DNA of 64,000 nt, taken from the NCBI GenBank assembly GCA_036245525.1, contig BTPG01000004.1, positions 230,512,084 to 230,576,083 of the forward strand, given 5' to 3'. The notes under the pieces are model-generated. The model was not told where the DNA came from. It made no database searches and was given only the letters and a program-made list of their open reading frames with translations. Below are positions 29,080-40,189 of the stretch, piece after piece. The position numbers and the translations under genes are program-made. The number at the start of each line of letters is the position of its first letter. Positions within the stretch are counted from its first letter, which is position 1. Source of the stretch: Semisulcospira habei. Lineage: Eukaryota > Mollusca > Gastropoda > Semisulcospiridae.

Positions 29080-30119
29080 ACCCATAACACTCAATTAAAG
29101 AAATGAACTGTAACAGACATATTGTTACCTTTGAATAACAATAATAATAATAATACTAGTAATAATACTGAGAGGGCTAGTACTAAGGACGGAAGAATGT
29201 TGACCGACACTATCTACTGATATTACTGTTGAAAAGGATAACAGCCTGAGGGACAAAAGAGTTGGCATAACGTGATGTACGACTTTTGGGTACTCGGAGT
29301 CTGCCACTTCGTTCGATACGTCTGCTGTCAAATTCATATCTAAGTGGATGTGTTTTGTCATCACGAATGTCAGCCAATTTGTTCGTAATCCGTCTGTTGC
29401 ACAGTGTGTCCAAATTATCCTGTGCCCTACCAATCACCCCACCCCCTTTCCGGATTACTTTGTTAAGACGATCTTGGTCTCTGTTACATAAATTTCTCCC
29501 CCAGCACGTCAGTCCAAAAGTTAAAATGCTAACAATACTGGAGCAGTAAAACATCTGTAAAAGCTGAGTGCTTACATGAAATGATCTGAGCTTTCTCAAA
29601 CAGTAAAGACGGGTATGCGTTTTTTTCACAATAACATCTGTGTTTTGTTTCCAGTTGAGCGCGTTGTCAAAAAGAACACCTAAATACTTGTAGGACTCTA
29701 CACGCTCAGCTTCTGTTCCCTTGATAACAACAGGACCGGGATGCTGTTTGTTATTCCTGAAATCTATGACCATCTCTTTTGTTTTGCCAACATGTAATTC
29801 AAGGTAGTTTCTATCGCACCACTCTACAAAGTCATCGATCTCTTGTCGATAGTGTCTGTCGTCCTCATCAGTCTGTAATCAGACCTGTCAGTGCCGTGTC
29901 GTCAGCGTATTTGTCCATGACACAGTCGTCATGAGTAGCTCTACAGTCTGCTGTGTACAAAGAAAACAAAAAAGGCGACAGGACAGTCCCTTGTGGTGCA
30001 CCGGTGTTGGTAAAAAGTACATCTGAGATTAGATCCGAACTAATTCTGACGTACTGTGGCCGGTTAGTGAGATAGTCCAAAACCCAAAGAATGGTAGAGG
30101 CATTTATGTTCATGTGAAC
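28923..30119 (-). mobile_element. 5'-truncated Rex/CR1-like LINE inserted in the minisatellite
   Basis: Minisatellite units lie on both sides (28520-28922 and 30124-30656). The 3' end on the minus strand is a AATAAAGTATT block followed by a pentanucleotide ATTGT repeat (28923-28963). A 45-base poly-A (plus strand) lies at 29034-29078 within the 3' UTR. Confidence 0.85.
29210..30113 (-). pseudogene. LINE reverse transcriptase, C-terminal half, frame-shifted
   Basis: Frame 29868-30113 has the RT block GAPQGTVLSPFLFSLYTAD and the catalytic KYADDTAL. After a frameshift near 29870 the second frame (29210-29773) continues with a DDFVEWC helix region, SYKYLGVLFDNALNWK, the thumb region and the C-terminal YEFDSRRIERSGR block, ending FNSNISR. 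N-terminal RT motifs and endonuclease are absent (5' truncation). Clade inferred from the YLGVLFDN and THPL...EFDSR blocks. Confidence 0.85.
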
Positions 30120-30123
30120 TAAT

Positions 30124-30656
30124 GCGGCCGCGCAACATGACTAATTACTGACTGCCGTAAATAATGCCACGCAACATGACTAACGACTGAATGCCGTAAA
30201 TAATGCCGCGCAACATGACTAACTGCTGTAAATAATGCCGCGCAACATGACTAACGACTGACTGCCGTAAATAATGCCGCACAACATGACTAACTGCTGA
30301 ATGCCGTAAATAATACCGCGCAACATGACTAACTGCTGAATGCCCTAAATAATTCCGCGCAACATGACTAACTGCTGAATGCCGTATATAATGCCGCGCA
30401 ACATGACTAACTGCTGAATGCCGTAAATAATGCCGCGCAACATGACTAACTGCTGAATGCCGTAAATAATGCCGCGCAACATGACTAACTGCTGAATGCC
30501 GTATATAATGCCGCGCAACATGACTAACTGCTGAATACTGTAAATAATGCCGCGCAACATGACTAACTGCTGAATGCCGTATATAATGCCGCGCAACATG
30601 ACTGCTGAATGCCGTAAATAATGCCGCGCAACATGACTAACTGCTGAATGCCGTAA
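30124..30656. repeat. 39-bp minisatellite, right block (about 13-14 units)
   Basis: Same unit as 28520-28922, with some shortened units (for example near 30225 and 30598). Confidence 0.95.
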
Positions 30657-31101
30657 AATGAAATACTTTTCTGCTTTTTTCGGTTTGCTAGTTATTTTCC
30701 GCTGTTCAAAAAGGGTCATTGAAAAAAAATCGGCTTTCAATCTACGTCATCAATAACCACACCCAAACCGTGTTGGACACACCCGCCTTGCGAAAGGGAA
30801 ACGATAGTCATTCTCTGTGAAACGCAAGATTTCCAGCGCAGCACAATAAAAATCTCGCCATTCGCAAAAATGGACATGCTGTCTTTGCTTTCACACGACA
30901 CAGCACTCCGTGGGCCCTGAACATATATACAAATCGCGGTGATTTCGTGATGCCCCTGTGACTCACGGGTATGATTCATGTCCCTCTTCTTGCCTACCCA
31001 CATCATACCAAGGCTAAAAGCTTCAAATTTGTACACTGCCATATGCAAGCTACATTATAGCACATTGTACGTACAGATAAGGATATAGACCAATGGCTTT
31101 A
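30657..31101. other. Flank of hairpin copy 5; no gene
   Basis: Shares the words GCATATGGCAGTGTAC and TTCAGCCTCAGTATG-like sequence, inverted, with 21220-21275, so the duplicated block around hairpin copies 4/5 is longer than the hairpin. Confidence 0.5.
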
Positions 31102-31169
31102 GTTCAAGGGTAGTGCCAGAATAGCTTAGCGCCTAGAGGCACCAAGCTATTCTGGCACCACCCTTAAAC
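31102..31169. repeat. Dispersed hairpin repeat, copy 5 (ATTC subtype)
   Basis: GTTCAAGGGTAGTGCCAGAA to CCCTTAAAC; flanks match copy 4 in inverse orientation (AATGGCTTTA on the left, TTCGGAATACACC complement on the right). Confidence 0.9.
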
Positions 31170-31527
31170 GATTTCAGTCAAACTTATTTCACACAATGGT
31201 GTATTCCGAATGATACGGGCTAACTGTGATTTGGGGATGACCTCTGTAGATACGCCTACAACAGATAGCATGGTAACTTTTTCTCCCTGATAAATACGGG
31301 GATAAAAATCACGGTCTAACTAAAGACATAAATCCCAATGAGCCCACGCACGCTGCATGGGACACACGCGGGTCTATCTCTTTTGCAGATATTTTGATAT
31401 GGACTGGTACTTGCTTGACTTTCAGGAACAACGTGCATGTGGTACTACCGATCTAGGCACAATTAACCCATTTAGCCCCAAGGCCCCAAATTTTAAAAGT
31501 GTCACCTAACAACTATGTACCAGTTTT

Positions 31528-31640
31528 AGGAAATGGATCGAGCAAGCTAATTCAAGGGTAGTGCCAGATTAGCTTGGCGCCTCACGGCGCCAAGCTAATC
31601 TGGCACTACCCTTGAATTATCATGGTCGATCCATTTCCTG
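31528..31640. repeat. Dispersed hairpin repeat, copy 6 (AATC subtype, long arms)
   Basis: Inner 34-base arms are perfect (TTCAAGGGTAGTGCCAGATT...GGCGCC around TCAC). The outer AGGAAATGGATCGA pairs with TCGATCCATTTCCT. Confidence 0.95.
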
Positions 31641-31854
31641 CGGGGCTAAAATGGTGCCTAGGGGCTAAGGTTGCCACATAATCTGTTGTACATAATTATT
31701 ATGTCAAGATTAAAATTTTGACGTTAGATCCGCAGGGCCATATCCACTGACCCTTCCGCAAGTTGTTGTTCAAAGATTTTTGTTGTTGTTGTTGCAACTT
31801 TTGTTCAGGGTTTATGAGGATTTATGCCACTGCACGTTCCGTCCTTGTGGCTTT

Positions 31855-32372
31855 GTCCTAGTTTACTACACTACGGATCTCAGTGATGCCCAGATGTTAG
31901 CTCATTGGTTTTCCAGTCAGCAGGCCCGTGGGGATCTGTGGCAGTCTTGTGGCTTTGAGAGAGTCCTAGTTTACTACACTACGGATCTCGGTGATGCCCG
32001 GCTCATTGGTTTTCCAGATATGAGCAGGCCCGTAGGGATCTGTGGCAGTCTTGTGGCTTGGAGAGAGTCCTAGTTTACTATACTACGGATCTCAGTGATG
32101 CCCAGATGTTAGCTCATTGGTTTTCCAGTCAGCAGGCCCGTGGGGATCTGTGGCAGTCTTGTGGCTTTGAGAGAGTCCTAGTTTACTACACTACGGATCT
32201 CGGTGATGCCCGGCTCATTGGTTTTCCAGATATGAGCAGGCCCGTAGGGATCTGTGGCAGTCTTGTGGCTTGGAGAGAGTCCTAGTTTACTATACTACGG
32301 ATCTCAGTGATGCCCAGATGTTAGCTCATTGGTTTTCCAGTCAGCAGGCCCGTGGGGATCTGTGGCAGTCTC
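31855..32372 (+). repeat. Dimeric tandem repeat, 212-bp period (108+104)
   Basis: The anchor GTCCTAGTTTAC occurs at 31855, 31963, 32067, 32175 and 32279. Long and short monomers alternate, so the amplified unit is the dimer. The frames it produces are repetitive artefacts. Confidence 0.95.
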
Positions 32373-32477
32373 TTGCACATGAGTGTCCTTTGTGTGACGT
32401 AGGAAGAAGCTTTGCTGTGGCACTCCTGATCGGTTAGTTAGTTGGGTTTAACCCACTCAGCCCTGACGCACTACAAC

Positions 32478-32589
32478 AGGAGATGGGTCGACCATGATAA
32501 TTCAAGGGTAGTGCCAGATTAGCTTGGCGCCTGTCGATGCCAAGCTAATCTGGCACTGCCTTTGAATTATCATGGTCGATCCATCTCCT
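32478..32589. repeat. Dispersed hairpin repeat, copy 7 (AATC subtype, longest arms)
   Basis: Arms of about 50 bases from AGGAGATGGGTCGACCATGA inward to AGCTTGGCGCC, with a few mismatches. Outer flanks show CACTCAGCCCTGACG (about 32455) and CGTCGGGCTGAGTGAGTG (about 32642), a further inverted pair, which suggests a roughly 200-base MITE. Confidence 0.95.
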
Positions 32590-32659
32590 GCAACTGGTGC
32601 ATAGACATTAGATGACGCCTCCAAAATTTGGAAAATACGGCCGTCGGGCTGAGTGAGTG

Positions 32660-32694
32660 AACGCCGAGCAGGCGACTAAGGCCATCTCACGCGG
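32660..32694 (-). repeat. LINE/SINE 3'-end module, copy 2
   Basis: Inverse of the 16502-16548 module (AACGCCGAGCAGGCGACTAA on the plus strand). Confidence 0.7.
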
Positions 32695-32734
32695 CGTCAC
32701 TCTGATCACCGAGATTTGTACAAAGTCTACAAGC

Positions 32735-33312
32735 GCATTACTCACAAACCAGATAGGTGAGGCTAGCGCTGACAGAATTGTACAACAAACCAAGGGGTAT
32801 TACTCAGCGCTGGACAACAGTTAGATCCCCTGCCCCCGCCTATCAGGCACCCAATCGCCATGAACCCACAGAGAAATACGCAGGTATAGAATAAGACGAT
32901 CATTTGCATCTTAAATAAGATGCATCAGGTCTCTTATATAACCCATGTCTTTCCGGCTCCGGAACTTAGGAAGTAGGCAGGGGAAACATACATACACAAA
33001 CACGAAGGTGTTGTCCAGCGCTGAGTAATACCCCTTGGTTTGTTGTACAATTCTGCCAGCACTAGCCTCACCTATCTGGTTTGTGAGTATCTCAGTATAA
33101 CTCGAGGCAAATTTGTATCGTTACATTGTTGTGTAATGTTCTGTGCATCTACTGTGGGAATTCAGGGTATTTACCCGACCACATATAGTAGCGATTGGGT
33201 GCCTGATAGGCGGGGGCAGAGGACTCTGTTGTCCAGCGCTGAGTAATACCAAAGACAATACATTATATTATAATGTATTGTCTTTGGTAATACCCCTTGG
33301 TTTGTTGTACAA
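32735..33312. repeat. 376-bp satellite, rearranged inverted pair (copy 3)
   Basis: A direct-orientation unit (32735-33010) abuts an inverted unit (33011-33312) with an internal deletion near 33190. The inverted unit is interrupted by a 43-base palindrome at 33247-33289. Confidence 0.9.
33247..33289. repeat. 43-bp perfect palindrome inside the satellite
   Basis: Arms of 21 bases starting TACCAAAGACAATACATTAT around one T. The bordering words TAATACC are duplicated on both sides, as expected for an insertion or snap-back event. Confidence 0.97.
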
Positions 33313-33327
33313 GCGCATTGTTTTACG

Positions 33328-33515
33328 CACAGTGACAATAATAATAATAATAATAATTACGGTATTTGTAATGCGCTTATCTTATAATAATTATAACTCT
33401 AAGCGCGCACTCACAACACACGCATGCGCACGCTTTAGACAATGACTCACGTACCATAAATAGTGAAAATACATTACGACGGTCAGCTTGTGGTGGGGAG
33501 TGTGGTGATGTAGTG
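33328..33515 (-). repeat. 3' end of the CR1/L2-like LINE, second copy
   Basis: Inverse of 16087-16266: tail of ATA/ATT triplets, then AAGCGCATTACAAATACC and the GCGCGCTTAGAG block. Confidence 0.85.
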
Positions 33516-35207
33516 CTAGAACTGTCTTACTTCAACTGTACTGGGTCCTTGTTCGGTCCAAACTTGATTACGGCTCTGTGGTATATGGCTCGGCTTCCAA
33601 GTCTGTTCGGCTACAGCGTCTGAACACAATTCACTATCAAGGATTTTGGATATGTCTGGGGGCCTTCTGGACATCTCCATAAATTTCGGAATCTGCAACA
33701 CATCACTCCACCCTGGCTGTTACCAGTTCTTGACATTTTGCTGGATTTGACCGCCCGCAAGAAGAACTCTACTCCAACAGCCATATGCCAACAGAGCCTC
33801 AATGAACTCCTTTCAATTTTTCCTGGCTATTGTCGTATTTATACGGATGGGTCAAAGTCCGAGGATGGGACAGTGGCTGCGGCCGCAGTGTCCTCTCGCC
33901 ATCCTAGACGCCAATTTAAGCACCGCCTCCCAGACCATTCATCTGTATTTAGTGCATGACTGCAGGCGGTTCTGCTGGCACTCAAGCATTTATATCAGAC
34001 TAGGGAAAGAAACTTCCTGATTCTGTCTGACTCTCTTTCTGCCCTGCAGGCCCTTCGGGGCACAGGAACAGAACACCTACTGCTGGTGCAGATTAGAGAG
34101 CTCTACGCAGACTTGATGAAGGAATATTATGACATCATTTTTATTTGGGTCCCAGGGAATGTGGGCATTGAAGGCAACAGAATCGCAGATTCTACAGCCA
34201 ACGATGCCCGCAATTTTTAAACTTAAACTTTAAAAAACTTTAATGCCATATGCATAAACATTAGGAATTTTTTTGCGGCATAACTGAAGAGCGTCCATAT
34301 TAACATCAACACAGAAAACATACATACATCACAATCAAGCAGACTCTAAAATAACAAAACACACATATGTATAGCAGTCATTCTACTGTGTGCACACACA
34401 TGTAAGTAAGTGAAGTAAAATAAATCTATAGCATAATAAACATATGACAACAAAGACCGCCAAGTGAGCCGCAACGAAAACAGATTAGCTAAAATTCATA
34501 TCTATTTGTAAAACTGTATATCCTGTTTAAGAAGAGGTGTAATGGAACATATAAGAACTATAACACAGACTGTTCATAGTGATTTTAAACCTGTGATTAG
34601 TGCGTACATAGCCCGCGAGTGGCAGTCCGAGTGGGACAAAGAGAAAGCTAACAAGCTGCATGAAGCTCTTCCTAAGGTGTCCAACAGTCTACCTTATCGC
34701 TGCGGCAGCCGCCGGTGAGGAGACTGTCCTTGCTCGGCTCCACATCGGGCACACGTATTTTACGCACTCTTATTTACTAAAAGTAAACAGGAGGAGCGTC
34801 CATGGTCTTACGCCTGCGACGAGCAGTTTTCTGTTAAACACAATGATTTTGCTGTCTTGTGCCGATCTAATTGACACAAGATAAAAACACTTCACAGCAG
34901 ACTCCTTGAAGGTTTTGTTCCAGGATGTTCCCCAGGACAAAATCTTCAGTTTCCTGAGAGAATGCCATATTTTTAACAAGATCTGAGCATTAATACACTA
35001 TGTAAATTTTGATTATTTTGACCTTTTTGAGAGTCTGTAAATGTTTCCTTTAAAGAGTCGAGAGACATTTTTGCTGGACATATTTTTACGATATATCGAC
35101 ATCTTGTCTTAAGACCTTTCTTTTAGTCTGGCTGGCCAGATTTTTACCCATCCCGCCGTGAGATGGTCTTAGCCACCTCATCGGCGTTAAACCCCAATAA
35201 CTAACTA
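33516..35207 (+). pseudogene. RNase H-bearing LINE (I/Jockey superfamily), decayed
   Basis: Fragments in changing frames. An RT thumb-like part (LDYGSVVYGSAS, about 33570), then RNase H with YTDGSKSEDG near 33840, SDSLSALQALRG near 34030 and WVPGNVGIEGN near 34150. It is split by about 360 bases of AT-rich insert (34209-34570), then the C-terminal tail with EETVLARLHIGHTYFTHSYL near 34720. The 3' end (35147-35207) has the CGGCGTTAAACCCC module followed by TAAC repeats. Several stops and frameshifts make it inactive. RNase H downstream of RT places it in the I-type group. Confidence 0.8.
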
Positions 35208-35444
35208 ACGAACCATAGTGTTTTTCCCACGTGACTAGTTTTGCCTCAGTACCGCCTATTCATGCTTGCGTTGATACAGCATCCCCATGTGCTAAAGGTC
35301 ATCAGGCTGATGTCGGCCCAATGGTCTTTGCACACTGGGACGAGAATAAACACGTGTTCCTATGAAGGATAGATGACGTCATAGTTAAAGCACTGTGTTT
35401 CGTGCTGCGTCATACTTCCACACCAAACTGTACATGTAGTATGC

Positions 35445-35897
35445 TTGATTGTACATTGCTTAACGTCCCGACAGCAACAAGGCTTTCTCAGGACGTGCCT
35501 GCACTGCTTGTGAAAAAAAAAAAACACTAAACAGAACATTGAATGTATGTCACCAGCCGGTCTAATACATTAAATAAACCTAACACATGGGGCCTAAATA
35601 AAGCTAAGACCATTTAGCAACACACATCCAATATCAAGAGCTACAGGCAGTGCAGACAGTAGGGAGAGTTTTAAAAAGGCAAATACAGGTGAATGGTTTT
35701 GTTGATTGTACATTGCTTAACGTCCCGACAGCAACAAGGCTTTCTCAGGACGAGACAGGTGAATGGACAAAGGGTAGACAGAAACACATGCCCCAGAACA
35801 GAGAGAAAAACCCACCCTGTGGGGCTGACCAGGGTGACCCTGGGAACTAAAAAATACCTAACCCCACCCAAGTCCCCCAAGGCAGACCCGGTGGGGG
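35445..35897 (-). mobile_element. SINE-like element with 13-bp TSD, copy 2
   Basis: Flanked by ACATGTAGTATGC at 35432-35444 and 35898-35910; arm A has the single site. It matches 27215-27607, with an extra internal copy of its end (ATTGTACATTGCTTAACGTC at 35705 onwards). Confidence 0.9.
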
Positions 35898-36120
35898 ACA
35901 TGTAGTATGCTCATCAGTAGGGCCTCAAATCCAATGACATCGTAAGAAACAAGTTTGTCTCAGTTCAAAAAAAAGAGGAAAAACACACAATCATAAATGA
36001 AGAGATTAATGGCTGGGGTGTTTTGTGAGATGTGTAGGTGTTCTAATTGTTTCAAATATGTGGATGTGCATGCATACACGTGACTGAAGCTGTCTCGGGA
36101 ACAAGACCAGTCTGACGGTC

Positions 36121-37395
36121 AGATTCAAGATTCAAAAACTTTATTGTCCAGATAAAAAAGATTTTATATGGAAATTTTTCTTTGCAGCACTGGTGTAGGA
36201 TAATTAGATAAAACAAGGAATCAAGTGACATAAATAATGATAATAAAATATGTACAACATATATACAACAAAAGTACAAGCATCACAATATCAAACATAC
36301 ACACCCTGTCAGCATACACACACGCTAAAAGAAGTGGGGGTGGGAGGAGGGGGGCTGGGGATTAAAACAAGGGGAGGAAATGGTATGGTGGGTTAGGCTT
36401 AGGCTGAATGAAGGGATGAAGAGGAGAATGGGCCATCATCACAGTTGTTTTGAGTTTAGGATACTGATGGCGGTAGGAATGAAGGAGCGCTTGTACACGC
36501 TACGTTTTGCCAAAGGAGCACGCAATCGTCTACCGGAGAGCAACATTTTGAATGCGTCATGAAGGGGGTGGGTGGGGTCACGGATAATTTTGCCTGCTTT
36601 TCTCTTACAAAACAACTCGTAGAGTCCAGAAAGAGATCTTTGCTCATGGCCAACGATTTTGCCTGCCAGTTTGACGACACGTGTCAACTTTGCCTTATCT
36701 CTTACAGTCAGGTTTCCAAACCATGCTATGACATTAAAAGTGAGAAAGCTTTCAATTAAAAGATATATACACCGTTTCTAAAATAACTGAATCAAAGTCA
36801 AAGGACTTCAATTTCCTCAAAAGATACAATTTTTGACTTGCCTTTCTGCAAACACTGTCAACATGAAGACTAAAACTAACTTTTTTGTCCAGAACAGTGC
36901 CAAGGTACTTAAAAGAATCAACCTGTTCTACAGCTTCATGGTTTATCATAACTGGCCGCACCAGGGATGTGTCCCGCGCCCGACCCTCCAAATTTCCTTT
37001 GTTTTTTGAACATTTAATTAAAAAAAACTTGAGCCAAACCAAAAAGTGAGAAATTTTATAAATTCAAAGTACTGAGAGAGTAAATGCTCGTCTTTGAGGC
37101 ATGCAACCAAAGCCATGTCGCCTGCAAATTTGATAAGGGTGAGAATATGGGTATTGCATGTTAATTCATTGGTGTAAATTGAGAAGAGTACAGGAGACAG
37201 GACACACCCCTGAGGCGCCCCAGTGTTCAAAACCCGCTCACTAGACATACATCCACCCACGCTGACCCTCTGTGGCCGATCACACAAAAAAGCCCTTATC
37301 CAAAGAACGAGTTAACTTGAAGATCCAAAAGATGAGAAAGAAGCAAGTGCGGCTGTAACGTATTAAAGGATGAAGAAAAATCCATGAAAAGTACT
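36121..37395 (-). pseudogene. Rex/CR1-like LINE fragment, three frames
   Basis: Read leftwards: frame 37018-37287 carries VLNTGAPQGCVLSPVLFSIY and a damaged catalytic motif (KFAGDMAL, with G for the first D of xADD). Frame 36752-37042 carries SFKYLGTVLDKKVSF. Frame 36439-36687 carries the C-terminal RDPTHPLHDAF block and ends SILNSKQL. The 3' end repeats TTGAATC before host DNA. 5' truncated and inactive. It sits inside arm B between segments that are contiguous in arm A. Confidence 0.82.
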
Positions 37396-37535
37396 CTAGT
37401 GAATGTCACAAGTCAGTGTCTTTCTTTTTTTCGAAATGACTCTTATGTGAAAGTGAATTGAGACAAATTCGTTGTTTAGATCCGCAAAAAAACTATGGCC
37501 ATTGGTCAAAACTCGACGGTTGTGTGTAAACTAAC

Positions 37536-38870
37536 TTACTTACGCCTGTCACCCCTACCCGGGTATAGGCCGTCGACGAGAGACCTCCAGCAAATCCTGT
37601 CCTGTGCTTCTCCTTCGATTCTACTCCAGGTGGTTCCCAGTCTCTTGATGTCTGCTTGGAGGTCTCGACGCCAGGAGTTTCTCAGCCTACCTCTTTTCCT
37701 CTTTCCCTGGGGGTTCCATGACAATGCCTGCCTAATGATACTGGAAGCTGGCTTTCTCAGGCTGTGACCGATCCATCCCCATCTTCTTCGTCCAATTTCA
37801 TTCTCTGCTGTTATCTGCTCTGTTCTGTCCCAGAGTCTGACATTGCTGATCTTCTCTGGCCAGTGGATTTTCAAAATTCTTCTAAGGCAACTGTTCATGA
37901 AGGTCTGTACTCTGTTGACTGTGGTTTTTGTCAATCTCCAAGTCTCTGCTCCATATAGGAGAACTGCTTTTACATTGGAGTTGAAAATCCGGACTTTGGT
38001 GTGTTGTGACAGCTCTCTGGAACTCCACACTTTTTTTAACTGGAGAAAGGCTGCTCTGGCTTTACCGATTCGTGCTCTGACATCTGCATCAGTGCCGCCT
38101 TTTTTGTCTATGATGCTCCCGAGATAGGTGAAGGACTCCACCTCCTCCAACGGGGTGCCAGCAAGCAAGATTGGTTCTTCCCTGGTTGTGTTCAGCCTCA
38201 TTGTCTTTGTTTTCTGTTTGTGAATGGTGAGGCCCACTTGGGACGAGATGTCAGCAAGCCTCGTGGTCTTGTCCTGCATTTGTTGACGAGTGTGGGACAG
38301 TAATGCCAAGTCGTCTGCAAAATCGAGGTCGTCAAGCTGTGTCCACTGTATTCCACTTCGTCTGTGCTCTGTGGTCATCTTCATGACCCAGTCTATGGCC
38401 AGTAGGAAGAGGAACGGAGACAGCAGGCACCCCTGCCTGACACCAGTTCTGACCTGGAGCTCCCTGGTGAACTGCCCTTCGTGGATCACGCGACATGTCA
38501 TGCCATCATAGCTGCTCTTGATCAGGCGGACGAGCTTTGTGGGTACACCGTAGTGTTGTAGGAGTTTCCACAGAGTCTCTCGGTCCACGCTGTCAAATGC
38601 TTTCTCATAATCCACAAAGTTGACGTACAGCGGGGAGCTCCACTCCAGAGACTGTTCCACGATGATGCGGAGAGTGGCGATCTGGTCTGTACATGATCGG
38701 TTCTTCCTGAATCCTGCTTGCTGGTCTCTCAGCTGGGGGTCAACGGAGTTCTTCATTCTCTCCAGGATGATCCAGTGTTGAAGACCTTTCCTGGTACTGA
38801 CAGCAAGGTGATTCCTCTGTAGTTGGAACACTTGCTGAGGTCGCCTTTCTTGGGAAGCTTGATTAGGCAC
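37536..38870 (-). pseudogene. RT core and C-terminus of the truncated LINE
   Basis: The genuine part starts at about 38770 (ILERMKNSVDPQLRDQQAGF) and is open through FVDYEKAFDSVDR, GVRQGCLLSP, LDFADDLALLSH and the basic C-terminus GKRKRGRLRNSWRRD. It is thus the best-preserved RT domain of this family here: motifs from the catalytic D to FADD are in one frame. Lacks an intact upstream part because of the frameshift. Confidence 0.88.
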
Positions 38871-40177
38871 CCCTCCTTCCAGTCAGCTGGCATCACCTCC
38901 TCTTCCCAGATCTTTCCAAACAGTGGGTACAGCATCTCCACTGTTGTCTCTAGGTCTGCTTTCAGAGACTCCGCTGGGATGCCATCTGGCCCTGCTGCTT
39001 TGCCATTCTTCAAAAATGCCACTGCTCTTCTGATCTCTTCCCGTCTGGGTCTGTCACAGCTGATGGATAGGTCGGTCTCTGCCGGCTGGATGTCGGGGGG
39101 GTCGGGTGGGCTAGGTCTGTTCAGTAACTCTTCAAAATACTCGGCCCATCTGTCGAGTTGGTCTGCTCTGTCTGCAATAGGCTTGCCTTCTTTGTCTTTT
39201 ACTGGTCTTTCTGTATGGCCATACTTACCCGACAATATTCTGGTAATGTCGTAGAGCCGTTTCATGTTGCCGCTGCCTGCTGCCTTTTCTGCCTCTGCTG
39301 CCAGGCTGTCTGTGTAGGCCCTCTTGTCTGCCCTGATACTCCTCTTCACCTCGCAGTTGGCTTCCGAGTATTCCTCCTGTGCCCTTACTTTGGCTGCTCT
39401 CGTGCGACTGTTGTTGACAACTGCTTTCTTCTGCTTCCTCGCTTCTATCTTCTTCAAGGTCTGTGCCGACAGCCAGTCCTTGTGGTGGTGTTTCCTGAAC
39501 CCTACAGTGTCTTTGCAGGTTGAGTTCAGCGCCTCTCTAACTGCCTTCCACTGCTGCTCTGTGGTGACCGCCTCCTCTTCATTTACTAGCTCCTGTAGCG
39601 CTTGAAACCGGTTGGACAGCACCAGTTTGAACTCTTCTCTAACTCCAGTTTCTCTCAGGAGGCCTACATTATAGCGCTGTCTTCTTGTTGTCTCTGTGCG
39701 GCTTTTCTTTAGCTTGAGCTTCATTCTTAAGGTAAGCAGATGGTGGTCGGAGGCGACATCTGCTCCCCTCCTCACTCGAACATCTTCAAGGGATCTTCTA
39801 AATTTCTTGCTAATGCAGATATGGTCTATTTGGTTCTCTGTTGTATGGTCAGGTGAGACCCAAGTTGCTTTGTGTATTCTTCTGTGTGGGAAGATGCTGC
39901 CTCCAATGACAAGTCGGTTTAGAGCACAAAAGTCTACAAACCTCTCCCCGTTCTCACTCATCTCTGAGCCTAGTCCCTGTCTCCCCATCACCTCTTCGTA
40001 TCCGGTGTTGTCCTCCCCTATTTTGGCATTTAAATCGCCCATGACGATGGTGATGTCTCGCTCCGCACATTTGTCCATGGCACTCTGGAGTCGGTCGTAG
40101 AACTCTTGTTTCTCTTCCTCGTCACTGTCATTGGTAGGCGCATAACACTGGATGACGTTCAGCTTCAGCTTTTTCTT
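38753..40177 (-). pseudogene. Truncated endonuclease plus RT N-terminal part
   Basis: Open from the truncation point (KLKLNVIQCYAPTND at about 40177) through MGDLNAKIG, TENQIDHI, SDHHLL and into the RT (KNGKAAGPDGIPAE, SKCSNYRGITLLS). The catalytic FN of the GDFN motif reads LN here. The frame breaks near 38765 by a one-base insertion compared with the 22-25 kb copy. Missing the endonuclease N-terminus, so inactive, but it shows the unbroken junction that the other copy has lost near 24116. Confidence 0.85.
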
Positions 40178-40189
40178 GTTGTGTGTAAA

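Larger units (their letters stand above)
37531..40177 (-). mobile_element. 5'-truncated RTE-like LINE with 12-bp TSD
   Basis: Flanked by GTTGTGTGTAAA at 37519-37530 and 40178-40189. Same family as 22141-25433 but lacking the 5' UTR and first part of the endonuclease. The tail is GCGTAAGTAAGTTAG. Confidence 0.92.

Noticed and set aside
28520..30656. CRISPR-like array
   Set aside because: Units are contiguous with no unique spacers, and the context is an animal genome.
31780..32285. Plus-strand repeats encoding VYYTTDLSDAQ-like peptides
   Set aside because: Frames follow the 212-bp dimer (not a multiple of three) and break at each unit.
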